A stretch of 64,000 bases of DNA from Tubulanus polymorphus. Taxonomy: Eukaryota; Nemertea; Palaeonemertea; Tubulaniformes; Tubulanidae. The notes beneath the pieces are model-generated. The model worked only from the letters and a program-made list of their open reading frames with translations. It ran no database searches and had not been told where the DNA came from. Shown piece after piece: positions 1 through 12,800 of this stretch; position 1 is the stretch's first letter; each line of letters opens with the position of its first letter. The stretch covers positions 1,612,001-1,676,000 of the forward strand of contig NC_134031.1 in the NCBI RefSeq assembly GCF_964204645.1. Reading direction: 5' to 3'. The position numbers and the translations under genes were made by a program.

Positions 1-328
1 ATTTCACTATTTCTCATATCATAAAATAATATACATGTACATTACATTATAAGACAGTCTATTTATGTATAAAATATGTTACAATGTCCTCAAATCATTC
101 AACAGGCTTCATATATAAAGTCATCACACACTGAGTCCCTGAGTCGTTGTTTAAACATTTAACTTTTCAAACTTGGTTTAAATGCTGAATTTCTAAAAAA
201 AAGAAGCTCGATTTTGAAGAACAAAAATTATGAATAACCAGAAGGTTACAAGTATGAGTAGCTCACACTTTCATTGACTCAAACTACTAAAACAGCACAG
301 TTGAAAATTTTATTTCAAACTATCAGTT
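1..328 (-). other. 3' UTR / downstream flank of the fibrinogen-related gene
   Basis: AT-rich sequence downstream of the stop codon at 329-331 on the minus strand. A minus-strand AATAAA (TTTATT on plus, about 308-313) lies just past the stop and could be a poly(A) signal. No coding sequence or other structure is visible. Confidence 0.4.
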
Positions 329-3300
329 TTAAAGTTGATGATTTCGTTTGATTTTCATTTCCGAATGTTTAAGTTCGACCCACTCCTCTTTATCGTAGTT
401 GAACCAAACGATTCCTTTGTTGAAACGTCCGTTGAGATTCGAGTAGTGACAATGTTTATACCACCAGCCCGACGTATAGTGTTTACCGCAGTGCGTGCTG
501 CTCGCGTCGTTATCGCGATCGAGCGTGCTGAACTGCATGTTCGTCGAGTACGAAAACGCGTCCGTTGCATTACCGTGGTAACCGGTGACGTTTAAGCGGA
601 ATCCGGATTTTTCATCGTCGACGAAGAAAGAATCGTAGATGGCGTACGTGTAGACATCTTCAACGTCCCATAGACCGATATACAGCATGTATTGATCCTG
701 CGCCGTTAACCAGTGAAGATATTCATTACCGATCCAGAATTCAGCAGACGGATCTCCGAATCCGAACTTGTATTCGACCCAGTCCTGCGCGAAGTCAACG
801 GAACCATCAATTCTACGTTGAATATACGTCCAATCATTGGCGTCTTCCAGCTCGCAGTAAGTTTCCACGGAATGTTCGCTGTTTCCCGGTCGAATCAACT
901 GAGCTCCATTTCTCTTGATTCCAGTTCTTTCTAGTACGTCGGAACAATCTGCAAAAAAAACACATACGAATTTATCAGACTCGAAAGCGATGTGAATTTA
1001 GAACAAACATTGATGAACAATTTGTAGGAACGATGCCCTCTCACCACAATTGACAGATATATGTCAGATATGTCAACAAATGAAGACAGATACAGATGAT
1101 AAGATTACTGAGAGAAACCAGAGATTTTAAAACCAACACCATATTCTATAGAATTAGTTTACTGTAGTTCATTTTCAAATAGATAGATTCATATTTAAAC
1201 TCTGAACTGTTGAACTGAGTCCTGAATATTTTGGCTTCAATTAAAATCAGGTTGGGGTTGAATTTAGCCTTCCTTCAAAGAAAAGCGTAACACCTGTAAA
1301 TGTATGTGTATATATTTTTACGTACCTTTAGGTAAATGCCGTACAAATTTATTCAGTTCGACCTTCGTATCGATGACGTCTGGAAGATGTTTCGTCAGAT
1401 TACGACTCAAATCGATCATCATACCCAACGTGTTTCCCATTTTATTCGTGTTATTCTTCACTTTATCGACGTAGTTTCGTTGATCTTTCTGTTCTCTCGC
1501 CAGACGGCGCACGCGTCCGTCGAATAGCGACATCCGATACGACAGTTTACCCATCGCGGCGTCCTGATCGTTGTCTTTCATTTGTTTTTTACATTCGAAC
1601 AACGACGCGTTCAACACTTTCACCTCGACGTGCGCCAGACGGTTATCGATCGCGAACGCGCGACTTTCGAGCTTTTTAAAATCGGACGAGATCATGTTCT
1701 GTAGCTGTAACGCGAGGTTCGTATGTTGACGTAGTTCGCGTTCGTTCGTCGTCGAAGTCTTATTCAAACTACGTATATTTTCTCTGATCGTTCTGAAATT
1801 AGCGTTGACGGTTTTTTTATCGTGACCGACGACCGCGAAGAGATTCTTTAATTTCTCTTTAACGAACGCGATCGATTGCATTAAACTCTCGATCTGACGT
1901 CTGTTCATCTCGGTGCCGTTCACGTGACCGCTGTTCGCTATGTGCCATTGTTGAAGCGATAGAATCTGCTGCGTTACGTTCAGGAACATCTTCTGCACCG
2001 ATTCAACGTTATCCTCGATTACCTTCTGTTTCGTACGGACGACTTCGTTTTCTAATTTCATCATCAGCATCGTAACGTTGGTCAGATCGGATCGCAGTTT
2101 CATCACATCCTGCTCCTGATTCAGCAACTTCTTCTGTAAACTCTCGACTACCGAGTCGGACTTCTCTTCTTTCTTCGCAACGGGAAGAAACTCCTCTTCG
2201 GAACCGGAACCTTCTTCGAATATTTTCAATCTTTTCGAGGTTGTAACTCGGTGTTGAGGTTGTTTTCGATGGTGTCGCCCACTGGTGGCTCGTTTCGACA
2301 TGAATTCGGTTAATTTCGCTTGCGTTTCATCGAGTTTCACGTCCCTGTTGACCGCCTGTGTTTTTAACGTATGAACGTCTTTGATAATCTGAGTAATGTA
2401 ACGACTGTTTAAATCAGTTCTTTCACTTTCTCTCATTAAACGTATTTCGAAAGCTTTCACGCGATCGTTGAAATCTGATTGGATGTTTTTCAAATCTCTT
2501 AGATTTTGTTGTAACTGAAATGAAGAAGTTGAATGAATGAAATCACAGTAGATAAGAGTGTTTGATACTCTAAGTGGTATGGATATGTGAAGAAAGTCCA
2601 GGACTGGGTTTCTAGGGCTACATCAAAGATTTGAATTGTAAATCATTTTAATTTCAACATTGAATTCAGTTGAATCAATATTAGAGCTACAGTTCTATGG
2701 ACCCTGCTTAATTTGGATCATTTGGACCCATCAAATTCATCCAGTTTATTCTCATCCAGAAATCCGGATTAAACGGTGGATTTTACCGTAACTCTTTGTG
2801 AAACCAGGGTTCGGTTTAAGAGGCTAGTATTACCTTCAACCCGGGGGTTAACTCAATTCATTTTCAACTGGATTAGCCCTGAGGTTTAAGGTAATACCAG
2901 TCTATAAAACGGACCCCGAGGTTTTATCTCTCAGCAGCGAGGTTTCCTTACCTTCTCTTGTTTGTCTTTGACTTCAGTAACGGTCCAGTCTATATCAGCG
3001 ACTACATTCAGCTGTGTTTGTACGCTCGACATTTGCACGTCAGATTTAGCTTTTTCAGTTTGTAAATGAGACACTTGACCCATCAGAGTATTAATCGTTC
3101 GATCCTGAGCCATCACTGTGTTCTTCATCTCTTGCATGTCAATTCTGTCAACACAATAAAAACATGTGAAAATTAATACAAAAATTCTCAATGATTGAAT
3201 TTCTTCCTCAAATTTGTGTCCCTTATATGATAAAAATCTCACAATATATAAGAAAAATGGGTTGAAATGTTTCCTTGAGAATAGTTTATTTCAACATTTC

Positions 3301-3719
3301 AACTATAATGCCCTAACAGTCAACTTCAAGAATAGAGTTCCTTGAGCTGGAAGTTTATTCAACGTTTCAACTATATCCTAATAGTCATCTTCAGGAATGC
3401 TAAAGTTACAACAAAATTTTTTTCATCCTAAATGCAAAAAACTTCAAGGAAACATTTCAGACTCTTCTTTTATATTCTGTTCATCAAGATCAGGTTTCAT
3501 CTAGTGTTTCATCAAAATTCTTGTCCCTTACCTGTCCTGAGTTTGTTTATCGAGAAGTTCAGCGACAAGCGATGCCAGAGATAAAGAATCGAGTTTTCCA
3601 TCTTTAATGTCGCTGGTTGTGATTTGCTTTCCGTGCGATTCACAAATATCATTGAGGACGAACAGCATCAGAATACAATATAAAAACTTCATCTTACTAG
3701 ACGCAGGAATAGATACCAT
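329..3719 (-). CDS. Secreted fibrinogen-related protein with long coiled coil (FREP/ficolin/angiopoietin-like)
   Basis: Four coding exons join in frame: 3719-3532, 3144-2952, 2514-1326 and 948-329 (729 aa). Exon 1 starts with MVSIPASSKMKFLYCILMLF and encodes a signal peptide; the second Met (MKFLYC) may be the true start. Exons 2 and 3 encode about 460 residues of heptad-like, charged sequence rich in K, E, Q and N-glycosylation sequons, predicted coiled coil. The last exon encodes a fibrinogen C-terminal domain (about residues 524-729) with the usual YCELED-like start, WTYIQRR, the calcium-site run LDRDND, paired cysteines and the GWWY..C..SNLNGRF signature. Family members are secreted oligomeric recognition proteins, often binding carbohydrates in immunity or matrix. 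The ligand cannot be inferred. No immunoglobulin domain is seen, unlike classical snail FREPs, so an angiopoietin-like or ficolin-like name is equally possible. Confidence 0.9.
2807..2917. mobile_element. Palindromic MITE-like element in intron
   Basis: The left end GGGTTCGGTTTAAGAGGCTA and the reverse complement of the right end (GGGTCCGTTTTATAGACTGG) align, both followed by TATTACCTT. This gives imperfect terminal inverted repeats of about 45 bp around a short core. It lies in the intron between the coiled-coil exons of the fibrinogen-related gene. The superfamily is not identified. Confidence 0.55.
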
Positions 3720-4292
3720 TAAATCTGAAAATACAGAATGAGAAATAATGATTTAACACTCTTGAGTCTGTGATGTTGTCATATATCAAATCCTTACACT
3801 AAGAAAGAAATAAGAGTGTGAAATGTTTGTTTCCTTGAGTTGATGATTTGTTTTCAACATTTCAAATATATCCTCATAGTAATCTTCAAGAATATCTTTA
3901 TACCAGTATTTGAGCTGAAAATAACCATTAGTATTGATGAAACTCTAAGTCTGTGATGTGAAGATATGTAGTGAATATAGAGAATCCCCCAACTAATATA
4001 ACAAGAAAGGATTCCGAAAAGTTTCGTTTAAGTTGAAAATTTAGTGATTATGGAAAATTCTGAAAACTGAGTCAATCCTAACCGTGGTTTTTCCCCTAAA
4101 AACCAACTTATTTCTAAATTTCTCCGCAATTTAGTTAAACTCTGATGTATCGAAACTTTAATCAATCAATTGAAACTTTTCAGACTCCATCTTTCTCATT
4201 ATCATTAGTGTGGCATTCTCTATATCACTATTAGGATCTCTATATCACTATTAGGATATAGTTGTAACATACTAGCTCAAGGAAACATTTAG
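3263..4292. repeat. Cluster of short dispersed repeat copies (TCCTTGAG...ATAGTCATCTTCA)
   Basis: Related copies of about 60-75 bp occur at roughly 3263-3335, 3343-3398 and 3816-3892, and inverted at 4212-4292. Each has a TTCCTTGAG start, a TTCAAC(G)TTTCAACTAT middle and an end like CTAATAGTCATCTTCAGGAA. Another copy is at about 13418-13487. The nature of the family is unknown. Confidence 0.5.
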
Positions 4293-6881
4293 AACTCTTG
4301 TTTTTCATATTTAGGAAAAGTGAATCTGCTTGTTACAATTTTAGTTCTCTAAAAGCATCATATGGTGCTCGGATGTTTTTTTCTGGGGGTTTATTTCTGG
4401 GTGGCCACACGCTGTTTGTTTGCTAACTCGTATATTGAAAAACACGCTGTGATTTTGACACAGTGATAATCCATGTGTATATTGTACGTGTGTATAAACG
4501 GTACACAGAAAATCCATCAGCTATTCTTCAATTGTATAAACACAATCAATCAGCGCAAACAAAAAAATAGCCGATTCTGCCAGGTATTCAAAGGTTTAGC
4601 TAAAACTATCCATTTTAGAGGAACTGATTGAGGGGCCAACTTTGACTACCACACTAAAGCAATTTTGCATTTTGTTAAAAAGAGGCACCAACCCTAAAAC
4701 ATCAACCCTTGTTCACGGTATAAGTTATATTGATGTTTCCGTAAGAAGTTGGACTCAAATCTAGTGATCCATTTTTTCGTCATAAAATGTTTCAACTATT
4801 TTAAGGACATATAGAATTTTTTCTGCCTATTTTCAAGAAGGGCATTTCAGATTTATTTAGGCACCCTGGGTCTGCCCCTGTTTGTAATGATTTTAAGTAG
4901 CTCCTACTATTCAATGAAGATATTCAGTATACTGCTCTGTGCCACATCGCCACAAAAATATTACCCGTTTCTTATTTAGTTAAATGAGATTGTCTGCTGA
5001 AGCGGTATTTTCTCGGCTGGCGCCTGTTACGGGCGAACAAAAATTATCCAAGAAGAAAATAAAAACTGAGATGATTTTGTTAATGGAATAATATTATGAT
5101 TAGTGTAAACAGAAGCTTGCTCCAAAAAGATTGGCCTAATGACATAATAATGATGCAAGTAGTAGTCGGTATAGGCTACTGGTAATACATACACTAACAC
5201 ATTATTACTGCATATGGACATACGATATCAGCAAATTACTGTTTGTCCAGAAATCAGTTTCAAAGTTGAGAATTTTAGAATTAGTTCAATGGCTAGAATT
5301 TAATTTATATCCCAAACCGTGGTTTCAAAGTTGTAAGTTTGAGTCCTTTGAGTTTAGTTCAACTGTTAGAATCATGATATTTCAAACCCTGAACTGAGTA
5401 ACTGGGACCTGTAATTCTGTGTTCATATATCAATGGTTAGAGTACAGAGTAGCTTACTTCAAAACCGCTAATCCATAAATATGAACAGCATATCATATCA
5501 ACATATATAGGTGTATAGGTGTATATATCATTTTGTTCAAATGTTTTGATCAATAAATAGCTAGTATGAATGAGGAATGCTTATCTAATCTCCCAAACTG
5601 TCAGGACTAAGGCATGAATCAAAATCATTCCTTAAAAATGAAATGTGAGAATTCAAGTGATTTAAAGTACCATGTCACAAATATTACCTTATATTGTATA
5701 TAAAGCTGTAGAATTGAAATAGTTCACTTACACGTTTTATAGAATGTTTTATAATCCTCGGTTTCCCCACTGATAAATGCTACAATGACTTATCACCAAG
5801 TCTTCTGTTCGGTTGGCCTACTAATAAATGATAACTGTGATTACCTAAACCGAATGGCCTCTCCTCCTCGTCGTCAGTCGGTCGGTCGGCTGTTATCAAC
5901 CAATAGAATGATTGCTGCTAGGAAAATGTAACCTATCAGCACCTACAAACCTACTTATATAGATATACTCTCTGACTCTGACTCCTGCCAGATTTGAGAT
6001 TGTTCAGGTGTCCAAATGAGTGGTCATCACATATATATTACGACACAATTATTCCTTCTATCATTATATTAATTAAAGGATTTACTAATTGAGATTGCGT
6101 TAATTAGATAGTAATTATCCTATATTAGGCACGATGACTACTGAATTATCATAATTTGCCATTCAGCTGATGACTGGTTAATTGTCGCAAACAACAATCA
6201 TCATGTTTTAGAAGTTGCCAATTTCTTGAACTTTTAATCTCAGACATTCAGACAGACAAAATATGGCCGATTTTTCTTTTAAAAACCATTAAATATATCG
6301 CATCAAAGATGTGAGTTTACGATGAATTTTTCCGCGCAGACGTTTACTAAATACGATTGATATTTTCTCACACGCGTCGCAGACAAAATAAAGCATTCCT
6401 TCGCGTAATCAATTATGAAATCGATCCTAACATTTACGAGTTTTTTCAGATCAATTTACAATTAACATCAACACAGATGACTAATTACAGCCACGTTTTG
6501 TAATTAGTGGTTTTCGATGTGTTTCGGAGGGTTTGTTGTTTTCGCTGATGAAATGTATCACACTTTTTCTGTGAAATGAATCTACGTTTTGTTAACCACC
6601 AGTAATCAGGATGTTTATGTAATTTCGTCGCGTGGTTTCACAATGTTTAGTGTTTATTATTAGTTTGTGATAGTTGTGTGTGTAAACTGACCTGAGTTTT
6701 CAATTAGTGATATTTAGAAGATCGTAGTCAACCGGTCTCAACCGGTCTCCGCTTGTTGAGAAGATCACAGAGAAAAAAGAAATAAACTTTATCTATAATA
6801 CGGAACCCCTTTATTGGTTTTACGTGTCGTAAAATGCAACAAATTATTTTCATTTTGTCTCTATTTGTTTTTTTTTACCAG
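3726..6881. other. Intergenic or intronic stretch between the fibrinogen-related and TBC genes
   Basis: AT-rich sequence with no supported coding exon on either strand. A good minus-strand acceptor (TTTTCAG at about 3727-3733) shows that the fibrinogen-related gene has a 5' UTR intron. On the plus strand it should contain either the promoter of the TBC gene or, more likely, part of a long intron, because the exon at 6882 starts with an acceptor inside the TBC domain. Confidence 0.5.
5732..5960 (-). promoter_or_regulatory. Candidate 5' UTR exon and promoter of the fibrinogen-related gene
   Basis: A strong minus-strand donor (ACGT|GTAAGTG at 5731/5732) could pair with the acceptor just upstream of the start codon at 3719. 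Upstream sequence contains a CCAAT on plus (about 5919) and a run of CGGT repeats. Transcription from here is inferred only. Confidence 0.3.
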
Positions 6882-9800
6882 ACGTTGCTTCGCGTGTGGG
6901 ATTGTTTTCTACTCGAAGGTCCGAAGGTTCTTTTCCGATTCGCACTGGCGATATTGAAGATTCACGAGTCGGTTCTCCTCGAAAAAGAAGACACGATAAG
7001 CATCATGAAACATCTGAAACTGTGCGCGAGATTAACGTACGACGCTGAGGGTTTGATCAAGGTAGAATAATAAAGAGAATCAATTGCTGTCAAATTTTTC
7101 ATAAGTATATCTCTTATTTCTGCTGGATAAGTAGAAAACGCTCCTGGGTCCAGTTTCACGAAAAAGTGTAAGCCTAAAACAGTTAAGTTTGAATTTTTGT
7201 CCTCAATGTAAACATGAAGTAACCAATGGCAATTACATCAAAAATTTGAGTTTAACTTTTTTGTGAAACTGAGCCTCTATTATTTAACAAACACTTTTGC
7301 CGTTTTCTGCAATTCAGAATTTGTTGTCAATTTGTTGATAGGTCGCCTTCGAGGAATTGAAGCCATTTCCGAGTCGTAAAGATATTTCATCCAAGCAGAC
7401 GTACTATATCAATTTGCTGAAAGAGCAAGTGAAAAAGAGAGAAGAAGAAAGAAAAGCAATCGCAGAGAGAGAGGAAATGGTATGATTTTTAGCCCAAAAA
7501 TTCTGAGATGTTTCTGAGGGTTTGAGTCAAAAATTCTGAGATGTTTCCGAGGGTTTGAGTAAAAAATTCTGAGCTGTTTCTGAGGGTTTGAGTCAAAAAT
7601 TCTGAGCTGTTTCTGAGGGTTTGAGTCAAAAATTCTTATTTCTTGTTGATTACAGTTTCGTGAATTAGAGTTGATACCGCAAAATGCACTTGTTATTGAG
7701 TGTGCTGCCGTGTTTGAAGAAGGTTAGTCGCATTCCCAACTATTGCAGTTTCAAATATATCAGTTTCTGGATTTAACGGTGACAGAATCGTTGTTTTTCA
7801 ATTCAGGTAAAATTTGGATGTGTCACGGCGAACAAAACTCGGGTAAAATCTGCAAGATTAATTGTGAGGAAAACTTGATGTATGATCTGAATTGCGAGGT
7901 AATTAAATGAACTGTTTGTGATTTGAAATCCCCTGAAGTTTTTACTCCGTGCTCACCGCCTGGAGTCTATATTTCAGTTCGATTCACGTATCATGGCTAT
8001 TGTCGCGATGTCAGAAGAACTCGTTCTAATCGGAACTCTGTCACAAAATCTTTATGCCTTCTCTACTGCATCGAGGTTAGTTAGTGAAGATCTGAATGAA
8101 TTCATGCTGAATAAACTGTTATCAGATTTACCATGAATTTTTATGTATTTTTAGAGAACAGTTGTGGAACATGCGTCTACATGATGTCATATTGTCGCTG
8201 GTACAACATGTCGAAATGGGTGGAAACAAAGTGTTTGCCGCTCTTGGTGACGGAACCATTGCAATCATCGAGGTAAGCTTCATTTGGAAAATATTCTTAA
8301 TCTCCTGATAAGAATGACCACAACCTTAAATGCACCTAGTCGTAGCCTATAAGTGGTGATCAATTGAGACCATTCACATTGGGTTAGGGTTAGGGTTAGG
8401 GTTAGGTCCATGCCTGCTCAGGCCAAATTTCAGCACTGATCAGTTTGATCACAGGTATAGTCAGAGACGGTATTTCCTCGATGTGAATTGTTGGTGACTT
8501 CATTTATCTGAAGATATCTCAGTAAGATTTATCTCTATTTGCTCTTCTCTCTCCCCCGTCTGTTTAGGATGTTGGTTTAACTCAACCGAGGTCAGATGTA
8601 TTTTACATTCCAATCGGACATTCTCCGGTCACGTCGCTGCTCATATCCGACGGTAAACTATGGTGTGCATCGGGTAATGCTGTGCAGATTCTACATGCCA
8701 GGTAAACAGACGCATATCAGTCTAGAAAAACCCAGACCTGATTTCAATTTACTATTGAGAGTAGTTTCTACCCTTTTTAAGACCTCAGCTTCTCCCAAAA
8801 ATATCAAAATACTTTTCAACATCAGGCTCCAGTTGCACAGTTGTGACTTAAGTCCAAAAGTGGTCTTAGATTGTAAGTCTGGTCTTAAGTTGTTAGATTG
8901 GCTATAGAACTTAGTTGGTCTTAGACTGGTCTTAAGTCTAAGCCATGACTATGCAACCGGCCCCTGAATAATTTCAAGTAAAGTTAATCTCACTTTTGGT
9001 GCAAACTAACAAAATTTAAGTTATCAGGTAGTCTGGTCTGTAACTGCTCAGTCCAGTAATATTTCAGACTAGGAACACGATATATTTATATGTTTCAGCA
9101 CTTTGGATTCTGTTGATAATTTTGTCGTATCATCGAATCCGTTTGATCACGTTCTGACCTTGAGTCAAGGTGAACACGGAATCTGGATGGCCGTTAAAGG
9201 TTCGTCGTTACTGGAATTGTGGGACATGCGACAATTTACTTGTCATCTGCTTTTTGATACGAAAGAAAATCGATACCAACACAGTAGAAAGGTAAATCAG
9301 TGAACAGTATATGGTGTAAATCAGAACATTATACAGCGTAAATCAGTTAAAAACAATGCAATGTTAATCAGTGAACAATATGCAGCTGTACAGTTCTTTA
9401 TTAAATCTGAGTTATGTTAATTCATTTTCGATATCTAGACTAAAGTCTTATGCAAGAGTGTAGAACTGGATCCAGTTTCATATAGGATATAAGTTTTATC
9501 AATCATATTCTGGTCAAAATATATGTCATGTTATACCATGGTAAACCTGGTCCTGAGGAGCCATTTCGGTGTGGTATCAAATAAAATCACACAAAAACAG
9601 GCAGTACTTTGTAGGTTTACTGAATTTGATAAAGAAATACAAGCTTTCTTGATAAATGAGACATGAGTCATGTCTTCACATTAAACTCATTTACCTGATG
9701 AAGCTGCTATGCACTAGCAATGAAAGTTCATGATTTCTGATTAAATTAAGTTAATCAGCTCATTACTACCTCTTTTCATGTTCATTTATGATGTGGTTCA

Positions 9801-12800
9801 TTGAATAGTAATCGTCAAATTTGTAAAATGAGATGTTTGTTGTTGTTGTTGTTGTAGGACGAGGAAGACTATTTCAACCCATGTCGTATCACCGCGATTT
9901 TACCGTACCAGAATCTACTGTGGGTCGGAACGGCTCGCGGAGATCTGATGATCTACGAGGTTCACGAGCGTCGTTCGAGTAAAGTGCCGACGATGCAGTC
10001 GTCGGTGAGCAGCGCATCGACGTCTCCGTTCGCGGCCGGCGACGCCCTCAGTCGAATCACTTCGATTAACACCGTCGAAGAGAAGGTGAATGCACTATAT
10101 TTCCAGCGCATGGAAAACCAGGTGATGATACACGCAGCGATTGACACATTGCTAACGATAACTAATTCATCATCATCGCTAAAAGTCATGATCATGCTAA
10201 CACCTGGCTAACCATACCTTCATGGAATTCAATGTTATGTTGTTCGTACCCTTTACTTAAATAAGATGGTTATTTCTATGATTTCTGATCTGTTTTAGGC
10301 AGCCATCTTTCTGTATTGCATGATTTATTTTATTTTATCGTCTTAGTGCATGTGACTCCAATAGTTATCATTGTCTCTCTCTATTTCTCATACACATTTA
10401 TGGTTTTATTGTTAGTTACACTACTCCGGAGTATCCATACTATATGGATAGATTTATGATATATGGTATTTTTATGTGATTTACCTCATATTGACTCTAA
10501 CTGGTTAAGTGAAGATACCAGACCTGGCTACCTCGTTATTTTCCTTTGAAATAGTTTTCAGGACAAATGACAGACAATCAGACAACGATAATAGTGCATG
10601 TGGTGTGGTAGAAAATGCTTAAGAATTCATTGTGATTTTGAGAGTATTTTGATAATTTTTATCATTAAATTGACCCTCTCTACTCCCAAGTAGATATAAC
10701 TAGTCAGGTCTGAGATACTGAGTCTTTGAAAACACTGTATGACGTATCTTTTCAATTTTATTTTTTAGTCTTCCACATTGAAAACCAGTCCGCAGAACAG
10801 CTCCGCGAGTTCGAGGTCGCCGATACGGGGTAATACCCCTCCGGTGAAATTCGATTTAGACACCGATATGCAACGATCGCCGAAAGTCTGCGGTTCGCCG
10901 ATAATCTGTACATCTCCGATGCACAGTCCGCGATTCGTGAGAAAAAAACGACTTTGTCAACAGCAACAACTGTCGCCTCTGAAACAACCGACGAAACAGA
11001 CAGTTGACGCCGATAATTCGAATAAATCGGAGAATTCCGATTCGTTGAAAGTCGAAACTCATAAACGCGTCATCGAATATTTGTCGTCCCAGCAGATGAA
11101 CGGAAAACTGTCGAATAGCGATGAATTTGAAGATTGCGTCGACGATTCGGAGGATTCTCCGACCGCTGAAAATAATAACATGACCGAAAATACTGAGATT
11201 ACGTCATCGAGTGTTCACGATTCCGTTCCGCGAAGTCCGAGCCGCGGCGTTAAAAATATCGTATCCGATAGCGACGTTATAGAAACTGATGAAACTTTGA
11301 CTGAAAACGAAATTAAAAATGTCGTCGCGACAAAAATCACGTGTAGCAAGAAAAAACCGTCGTCGTTTAGCGATCTGAATTTCGGTACGGATTCGCGGAC
11401 TTCGCTTCATCATCTCGAGAACAAATACCCGGCAGACGCGCTTTCAGCAGACGCGCCTTCAACGGCTACAGAACTGACGCCGGATATAACGATACATCGC
11501 GCGTCAGAGAGCGCGGAAAACCCGACGAATAATGAAACTACCGTGAACGCGGAACTGCTGCGTCCGGAAGGAATGACCGATTCGAGTTCGGTATTTTGGT
11601 CGAGCAACGAAGACGTATCGGGTCCGTCTCAACGCGATTACGATTCGAAAGACGAAGACGAGGATACGGATATGAACGGGAAGGAGCCGTTGTCGCCGGT
11701 GATTACAGCGTTACAGAGATACGAACGTATGATGACGGTCACATCGATTCAATCGGGCGGTAGCGACTTCCCGTACGGTTTAGAGTTACAGCTACTCGTC
11801 AAAATGAAAATATCTGATAAACCGATTCGTTGTCTGCTACAGACCAGGTAAACATCGCTCAATAATGATTGAAACTTCTAAAAACCTCCAGATCTTATTG
11901 TGATTTCTGTATGACGCTTACAAATTTGAGTGCCTTATTGAAAGGCACTTTATATCAAAAAGGGCACAATGTCGTTGAAAAATACCTGAAAATGGCACTT
12001 GCTGTAAATCAAAGGTGTTTAAATCAAAAGTATCTTTCCTGTCAAGGGCATTACTGCCAGAATTCCATTTTCTAAATACGTTCTTAGATATGTGATCAGA
12101 TTTTGGATCCAGAATCTGACCCTGGATCTGCCTACCCCTTAACTTAGGGCTTAGTGAATATTCCTAATTCTATTTCGCTGTTATTTGAATTATTTTAGAT
12201 CAAATGATGAGGATGTTGTCGTATCATGCGCTGGTTGCTATGGTGATGATGAACCGGTCCTGAAATGGCGGCGAGAACCGAACGAGGTATATAATGAACC
12301 CTGCGTAGAGCACCCGAACCAACCCATGTAGAATGTTGATATCAGTAGTTTGAATACGTGTGTATTTGAGTGTCAGTAGCGAATGAGTTTATCCTAAAGT
12401 TTGCACATGCATCAGAGTAGTTAGTCATCATACACAGCTAAATACCATACATATATATATATTATATTCCAAACCTACTTCTGTAGCATGCTGTTTAATG
12501 TCTGTAATATGAACTCTTCAGAAAAATACTGAACTCAGGAATACCTATAACCATCTGTATAGTCTTATAACCTCCTTTTCAATTTTTACATCGAACTTCA
12601 AACCAACTTTTCACAATCTCCTATTTCGGCTTGTAAAATATTCACAAAATCTGAACCCGAGGGAAATGTGGCATTTACGTACTTTGATATCGCTTATATT
12701 ATGTATTGTGCCGCATGCTAACCGTTTCGAAACCAGGAGTTCATCATTGTTCTCTACGACAGAGCTCGGTCCTCGTATTTAAATATGCTGCTTGTTCTTT

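Noticed and set aside
3726-6881. Upstream TBC exons (catalytic Arg/Gln fingers)
   Set aside because: No reading frame with TBC motifs was found between the two genes on the plus strand.
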